This document shows positions 4,955-7,524 of a DNA stretch of 7,524 nt, in pieces. A program made the position numbers and the translations under genes. Origin of the DNA: Candidatus Kuenenia stuttgartensis (lineage in GTDB: Bacteria > Planctomycetota > Planctomycetia > Pirellulales > UBA1268); the NCBI GenBank assembly GCA_945876515.1, contig CAMCPF010000143.1, forward strand, positions 1-7,524, written 5' to 3'. A model generated the notes under the pieces. It had not been told where the DNA came from. It ran no database searches and was given only the letters and a program-made list of their open reading frames with translations. Numbering within the stretch: position 1 is the first letter of the stretch; each line of letters starts with the position of its first letter.

Positions 4955-5143
4955 CTCGGGGTTGCCCATGCTCACTCGCCAGACACTCCTGGCGTCGTTG
5001 GCTGCGCGGCTCGGGGTTGCCGATGCCATCTCGCCGGACGCTCCCTGCGGGCATCCTGCCCTCCGGTCGCTCCATGCCAGCTTCGCTTCGGCATCCTGCC
5101 TGCGCTTGCTGACAAGGCCGGCTCGATTGGCATCGGCAACCCC
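4955..5143. repeat. Repeat cluster: two direct copies and one inverted copy of a motif
   Basis: The 292-base spacer between the third Hsp20 gene and fhcC is built largely from repeats. CTCGGGGTTGCC begins two 35-base copies at 4955-4989 and 5010-5044, which differ at six positions and are 55 bases apart. A 16-base core of the second copy (5013-5028, GGGGTTGCCGATGCCA) recurs as its exact reverse complement at 5128-5143. GGCATCCTGCC also occurs twice, at 5050-5060 and 5090-5100. The inverted arms could close a stem around about 100 bases. No gene is visible; frames through it translate to low-complexity sequence. It looks like a palindromic intergenic repeat element, perhaps a degenerate miniature mobile element, ending 90 bases before fhcC. 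Confidence 0.7.
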
Positions 5144-5233
5144 TCGCGGATCGTACGAGTGGCGCGGTCGTGGCGGGGTATGCTTTGGGCCTCCAGCCAC
5201 CGCCACCCCTCTTCCTCTGAATGTCTCTCCTCG

Positions 5234-6061
5234 ATGCCGCTCGTCCTCACCCCCGCCACCGATCCCGCCACGGGCGGGCCACTCACGATCGGCCTCGCGG
5301 GCATCACTCCCGACCGGCTCGCCGGCCTGTCGCTCGATGCAGTGAAGGGACTCGCCGTCACGGCCGACGAGCGGCCTGCCGAGCTGGGCGAGCTGTTTTC
5401 GATATCGGGCGACACAGCTGACTCCGTGCTCGACTGCCAAGGCGACTTCAGCCGGGTCCACTTCGTCGGGGCCGGGATGGCCGCAGGGACGATCCGGGGC
5501 ACGGGCGGCGTCGGCCGCCATGCCGCCGAGGGCATGACGGGCGGCCGGCTCGAGGTGGCGGGCGACGCGGGCGACTGGCTGGCCGCCGAGATGAGCGGCG
5601 GCCAGGTGGTGATCGGAGGCTCGGCCGGCGACAACGTGGCCGGGGCGCTTCCGGGCAGCGATCACGGGCTCCGCGGCGGCGTGGTCGTGGTCCTGGGCGA
5701 CGTGGGCTGCCTGACGGGCCAGCGGATGCGACGCGGGATCGTGGCCGTGGGCGGCAACTGCGGTGCGGCGCCGGCGTTCGAGATGCGGGCAGGCACGGTG
5801 GTCGTGGCCGGCCGCGTCGGCCCCCAGCCGGGGTTGGGCATGCGGCGGGGATCGCTCGTGGCCCTCGCCGATCAGCCGGCGATTCCTGCCACCTTTCATC
5901 GGGGGCAGGCCTGGCTGCCCCCCTTCATCGGCCTCCAACTGGCGGAGTTGCGGCGGGCCGGCTTTCAGCCGCCCAGCCTGCCGGCGGCCGGCTTTCGCCA
6001 GTGGCACGGCGACCTGATCGCCGGGGGCCGGGGTGAGATTCTGGTTCCCGAGCCTTCCTGA
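5234..6061 (+). CDS. fhcC: FhcC-like subunit C of the formyltransferase/hydrolase complex (FwdC/FmdC family)
   Basis: Subunit C of the complex that, in bacteria with tetrahydromethanopterin-linked C1 metabolism, releases formate from formyl groups; the family also includes subunit C of archaeal formylmethanofuran dehydrogenase. The 275 residues show the repeated glycine pattern of the GXGXG beta-helix domain shared with glutamate synthase, about residues 78-212: GMTGGRLEVAGDAGDWLAAEMSGG, GLRGGVVVVLGDVG, MRRGIVAVGGNCG, MRAGTVVVAGRVG and MRRGSLVAL. The C-terminus, RQWHGDLIAGGRGEILV, is also typical. The MPLVLTPATD start fits the family. No Shine-Dalgarno sequence precedes it; a TATGCT hexamer at 5179-5184 could be a -10 but lacks a good -35. 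No fhcA, fhcB, fhcD or other C1 gene is adjacent. Family membership is confident; the role depends on those genes being elsewhere. Confidence 0.85.
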   Translation: MPLVLTPATDPATGGPLTIGLAGITPDRLAGLSLDAVKGLAVTADERPAELGELFSISGDTADSVLDCQGDFSRVHFVGAGMAAGTIRGTGGVGRHAAEGMTGGRLEVAGDAGDWLAAEMSGGQVVIGGSAGDNVAGALPGSDHGLRGGVVVVLGDVGCLTGQRMRRGIVAVGGNCGAAPAFEMRAGTVVVAGRVGPQPGLGMRRGSLVALADQPAIPATFHRGQAWLPPFIGLQLAELRRAGFQPPSLPAAGFRQWHGDLIAGGRGEILVPEPS

Positions 6062-6070
6062 GCCCCCCGC

Positions 6071-6099
6071 TTCCGTCGGCCCATCCCTTCGGTTATTCT
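6071..6099 (+). promoter_or_regulatory. Predicted promoter of the rpsL-rpsG operon
   Basis: TATTCT at 6094-6099 is a good -10 box. TTCCGT at 6071-6076 is a modest -35 with the ideal 17-base spacer. Transcription would begin near 6106, leaving a leader of about 35 bases before rpsL. The element starts 10 bases after the fhcC stop codon, so the ribosomal genes need not depend on read-through. Confidence 0.45.
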
Positions 6100-6140
6100 C
6101 TGGGGCTTCCCGGAAACGGTCTCCCCGAAAGCGTCTCTGC

Positions 6141-6509
6141 ATGCCCACGATCAGCCAACTCATCCGTCACCGTCGCCGCCCCAAGCGGAAATTCTCCAAG
6201 TCGCCGGTGCTCGACAAGTGCCCGCAGAAGCGGGGCGTCTGCCTCCAGGTGCGGACGATGACGCCGAAGAAGCCCAACTCGGCGCTGCGGAAAATCGCCC
6301 GCGTGCGACTCTCCAATAAGAAGGAAGTCACCGTCTACATCCCGGGCGAAGGCCACAACCTCCAAGAGCACTCGATCGTGCTCGTCCGCGGCGGCCGTGT
6401 GCGCGACCTGCCGGGCGTCCGTTACCACATCATCCGCGGCGCACTCGACACACTGGGTGTCTCGGGCCGCAAGCAGTCCCGCAGCCTCTATGGCGCCAAA
6501 AAGGGTTAA
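6141..6509 (+). CDS. rpsL: 30S ribosomal protein S12
   Basis: Decoding-centre protein of the small ribosomal subunit; 122 residues, the usual length. The hallmark segments are intact: CPQKRGVC (27-34), TPKKPNSALRK (41-51) with both decoding-site lysines 43 and 44, EGHNLQEHS (70-78) and DLPGVRYH (89-96). Asp89, the residue methylthiolated by RimO in many bacteria, is present. Residue 88, lysine in E. coli and many bacteria, is arginine here (codon CGC at 6402-6404). The start MPTISQLIRHRRR matches the normal S12 N-terminus. No Shine-Dalgarno sequence lies upstream; the leader is short and probably little structured. rpsG follows after 46 bases. The stop codon falls in the first unit of a 14-bp tandem repeat. 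Confidence 0.99.
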   Translation: MPTISQLIRHRRRPKRKFSKSPVLDKCPQKRGVCLQVRTMTPKKPNSALRKIARVRLSNKKEVTVYIPGEGHNLQEHSIVLVRGGRVRDLPGVRYHIIRGALDTLGVSGRKQSRSLYGAKKG

Positions 6510-6544
6510 GCCAGCAGGGCTGAGCCAGCAGGGTTAAACCAGAA
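6503..6544 (+). repeat. Three tandem 14-bp repeats across the rpsL stop codon and the rpsL-rpsG spacer
   Basis: GGGTTAAGCCAGCA (6503-6516), GGGCTGAGCCAGCA (6517-6530) and GGGTTAAACCAGAA (6531-6544) are consecutive 14-base units; the second and third each differ from the first at two positions. The first contains the last rpsL codon and its TAA stop. The array fills most of the intercistronic gap and ends 11 bases before rpsG. It probably arose by slippage duplicating the stop region. Confidence 0.8.
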
Positions 6545-6555
6545 AGACCACGACC

Positions 6556-7026
6556 ATGGGAAGCATTACCGCCAGCCGTTCGCACCTCCGTCCCGACCCG
6601 CAGTTCGGCTCGCTGCTGGCCAGCAAGTTCATCAACTGCCTCATGGAAGACGGCAAGAAGAGCGTCGCCCAGGGCATCTTCTCCAAGGCGATGGAGATCG
6701 TCGCCAAGAAGATCACCGACGTCGAACCGATCGAGGTCTTCAACCGGGCCATCGAAAACATCAAGCCGGCCGTCGAGGTCCGCTCCAAGCGGGTGGGCGG
6801 TGCCGCCTACCAGGTGCCGATGCAGGTCAATCGCAACCGGCAGCAGTCACTGGCGATCCGCTGGCTGCTCCAGGCGGTTCGCGAGAAGAAGGGCCGCGGC
6901 ACCCATGAGAAGCTGGCGGAAGAGATCATCGCCGCCTTCAAGCGCGAGGGTGCGGCCGTCACGAAGCGCGAGAACGTCCACCGCATGGCGGATGCGAACA
7001 AGGCCTTCGCTCATTTCGCCTGGTAG
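6556..7026 (+). CDS. rpsG: 30S ribosomal protein S7
   Basis: Primary binding protein of the 16S rRNA 3' domain, needed for assembly of the head of the small subunit. It has the standard 156 residues. Recognisable segments are FGSLLASKFINCLMEDGKKSVAQ, the beta-hairpin region RSKRVGGAAYQVPMQVNRNRQQSLAIRWLL, and REKKGRGTHEKLAEEIIAAFKREGAAVTKRENVHRMADANKAFAHFAW, the family's C-terminus. The N-terminus (MGSITASRSHLRPDPQ) is less basic than the common form. No Shine-Dalgarno sequence precedes the ATG; translation may be coupled to rpsL. The last codons and the TAG stop form part of a perfect hairpin. fusA and tuf, which follow rpsG in many bacteria, do not follow here; the next gene is on the opposite strand. 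Confidence 0.98.
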   Translation: MGSITASRSHLRPDPQFGSLLASKFINCLMEDGKKSVAQGIFSKAMEIVAKKITDVEPIEVFNRAIENIKPAVEVRSKRVGGAAYQVPMQVNRNRQQSLAIRWLLQAVREKKGRGTHEKLAEEIIAAFKREGAAVTKRENVHRMADANKAFAHFAW

Positions 7027-7040
7027 GACCAGGCGAAATG
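7012..7040 (+). terminator. Perfect 13-bp-stem hairpin containing the rpsG stop codon
   Basis: CATTTCGCCTGGT (7012-7024) pairs exactly with ACCAGGCGAAATG (7028-7040) around the three bases AGG. The left arm encodes the last residues of S7, and the TAG stop straddles the arm and loop. Thirteen uninterrupted pairs at the end of an operon suggest an end-of-transcript structure. No T-run follows, so it may act as a factor-assisted terminator or an mRNA 3' stabiliser rather than a textbook intrinsic terminator. Confidence 0.5.
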
Positions 7041-7182
7041 CCTGCTTCACGCCGGCAATGCCGTCCCTGGCCATTGCCGGCTGCTTCGGTCGCTCCGCGG
7101 CCGGGATGCCTCCTGCATCCGGCTCGCCTGGTAGGACCAGGCGAAATGCTTGATTCACGCCGGCAATGCCGTCCTGGGCCAT
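7017..7182 (+). repeat. 58-bp direct repeat with 108-bp period, the first copy overlapping the end of rpsG
   Basis: Copy 1 (7017-7074) and copy 2 (7125-7182) are identical at 54 of 58 positions. Both start with CGCCTGGTAGGACCAGGCG, so the hairpin core and the stop triplet are duplicated; the copy 2 stem keeps 8 pairs. Each contains GCCGGCAATGCCGTCC downstream. Between them lies further palindromic sequence (CCGGGATGC / GCATCCGG around 7101-7122). It could be a local tandem duplication of the rpsG 3' end or two members of a dispersed repeat family. Confidence 0.8.
7051..7081. repeat. 10-bp inverted repeat inside the first repeat copy
   Basis: GCCGGCAATG (7051-7060) is the exact reverse complement of CATTGCCGGC (7072-7081), with an 11-base spacer. 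In the second copy the left arm is kept but the right arm is lost, so copy 1 is the more intact one. Together with the hairpin at 7012-7040 it gives the 3' flank of rpsG two consecutive strong stems. Confidence 0.5.
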
Positions 7183-7259
7183 GGTGGTCGGTTCAAGGGA
7201 TGCTCCGCAGGCCCGGCCGATCACGGTCGCCGCGGCAGCGGACTACGCCGTGGGAGTGC

Positions 7260-7282
7260 TCCTGCGGCACTCGGCCGCAGGA
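7260..7282. terminator. Hairpin between convergent transcription units
   Basis: TCCTGCGGC (7260-7268) pairs with GCCGCAGGA (7274-7282) around loop ACTCG, a perfect 9-bp stem. It lies downstream of the stop codons of both rpsG (plus) and the right-edge gene (minus, 68 bases away), where a bidirectional end-of-transcript structure is expected. There is no T-run on either strand, so terminator function is only a suggestion. Confidence 0.35.
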
Positions 7283-7350
7283 TCGCTCGTCGCGAGATCA
7301 CCGCCGGCGTTGCGCCCTTCTCCAAGGTGCTCGGGGCCGCCGCCGGACTG

Positions 7351-7524
7351 TCAGCGATCCGCGGCCTCGATCGGCACCTCGCAAAAGGTCAACGCGGCGA
7401 TGCCGTTGACCCCGCGCAACAGCCGTGACTGGCTCCACTGCTTGCTGTCCAGATAGGTGATCCGGTCCGCCGTGGCGGGTTCGGCCAACGTCAAGACGAG
7501 CCGCTCGTCGGTGGCCGCCGCCCG
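7351..7524 (-). CDS. C-terminal fragment of an unidentified protein (possibly a sialate O-acetylesterase-like or other secreted protein)
   Basis: The last 57 codons of a gene that enters from the right edge, ending in TGA at 7353-7351. The peptide contains ERLVLTLAEPATADRITYLD, SQSRLLRGVNGIAALTFCEVPI and ends EAADR. The reading frame has strongly GC-rich third positions like its neighbours and no low-complexity character, which supports real coding. The beta-strand-like pattern and the GIAALTFCEVPI ending recall C-terminal beta domains of esterases or hydrolases of the SASA type. That is a resemblance from memory, not a domain call. It converges on rpsG with a 324-base repeat-containing gap. 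The start and most of the protein are outside the window. Confidence 0.6.
   Translation of the reverse strand, partial: RAAATDERLVLTLAEPATADRITYLDSKQWSQSRLLRGVNGIAALTFCEVPIEAADR

Larger units (their letters stand above)
7027..7350. other. Intergenic region between convergent rpsG and the right-edge gene
   Basis: A stretch of 324 bases without a supported gene. The left half is the 58-bp direct repeat and its associated palindromes; the right half (7183-7350) holds one clear hairpin at 7260-7282 and otherwise nothing I recognise. Frames open across it on both strands only because the repeats lack stops, and their translations show no known domain. Confidence 0.7.

Noticed and set aside
4942..5233. 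Small protein gene in the repeat spacer before fhcC
   Set aside because: Open frames exist in several phases, but the sequence is dominated by direct and inverted repeats and none has a ribosome binding site or a conserved motif.
4880..6163. Minus-strand open frame opposite fhcC
   Set aside because: fhcC on the plus strand has the full family pattern; the minus-strand product is low-complexity and spans the repeat region.
7017..7182. Possible CRISPR array
   Set aside because: Only two copies exist, the first is part of rpsG, the spacing is not that of repeat-spacer units, and no cas gene is near.
6847..7224. Minus-strand frame across the rpsG end with two copies of a GIAGV-QAFRLVLPGE peptide
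   Set aside because: The repeated peptide is just the translation of the 58-bp direct repeat, whose period is a multiple of three, and the frame overlaps rpsG. It is not a supported protein repeat.

Overview
This GC-rich bacterial window most likely comes from a member of the Planctomycetota. The main pointers are a bacterial FhcC-type gene (C1/tetrahydromethanopterin chemistry is known from planctomycetes, methylotrophic proteobacteria and a few other phyla), an unusual ACP/dehydratase/ketosynthase cluster, and several housekeeping genes with no recognisable Shine-Dalgarno sequence. The assignment is an inference; no 16S rRNA or other phylogenetic marker was analysed beyond S7 and S12.

Positions 1-2938, minus strand: a four-gene fatty-acid-type cluster read right to left as hotdog dehydratase B, an enlarged acyl carrier protein, hotdog dehydratase A and a FabF-type beta-ketoacyl-ACP synthase. 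The synthase lacks its last residues because the window ends. Together these can condense and dehydrate ACP-bound acyl chains; no ketoreductase or enoyl reductase is in view.

Positions 2939-3394 form a divergent control region of about 455 bases. It holds a probable minus-strand promoter with a 9-bp inverted repeat around its -10, two direct repeats, a perfect 12-bp inverted repeat, and a very good sigma-54 -24/-12 match facing the heat-shock genes. Positions 3395-4941, plus strand, carry three different small heat-shock proteins (Hsp20 family) in a row, all with strong ribosome binding sites. The gap before the third has a second, degenerate copy of the -24/-12 motif and a weak hairpin over the ribosome binding site.

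Positions 4942-5233 are a repeat-rich spacer with two direct copies and one inverted copy of a motif. Positions 5234-6061 encode an isolated FhcC-like subunit of the formyltransferase/hydrolase complex. Positions 6071-7026 hold a promoter, rpsL (S12) and rpsG (S7), the first half of the classical str operon without fusA or tuf. The rpsL stop codon lies in a 14-bp triple tandem repeat, and the rpsG stop codon lies in the loop of a perfect 13-bp-stem hairpin whose sequence recurs 108 bases downstream. From 7351 to the right edge, the C-terminal end of an unidentified minus-strand protein converges on rpsG.

No wholly new multi-gene system is evident. The most unusual material is the regulatory architecture of the divergent region, the enlarged ACP between two unlike dehydratases, the orphan FhcC, and the repeat and hairpin structures fused to the ribosomal protein genes.
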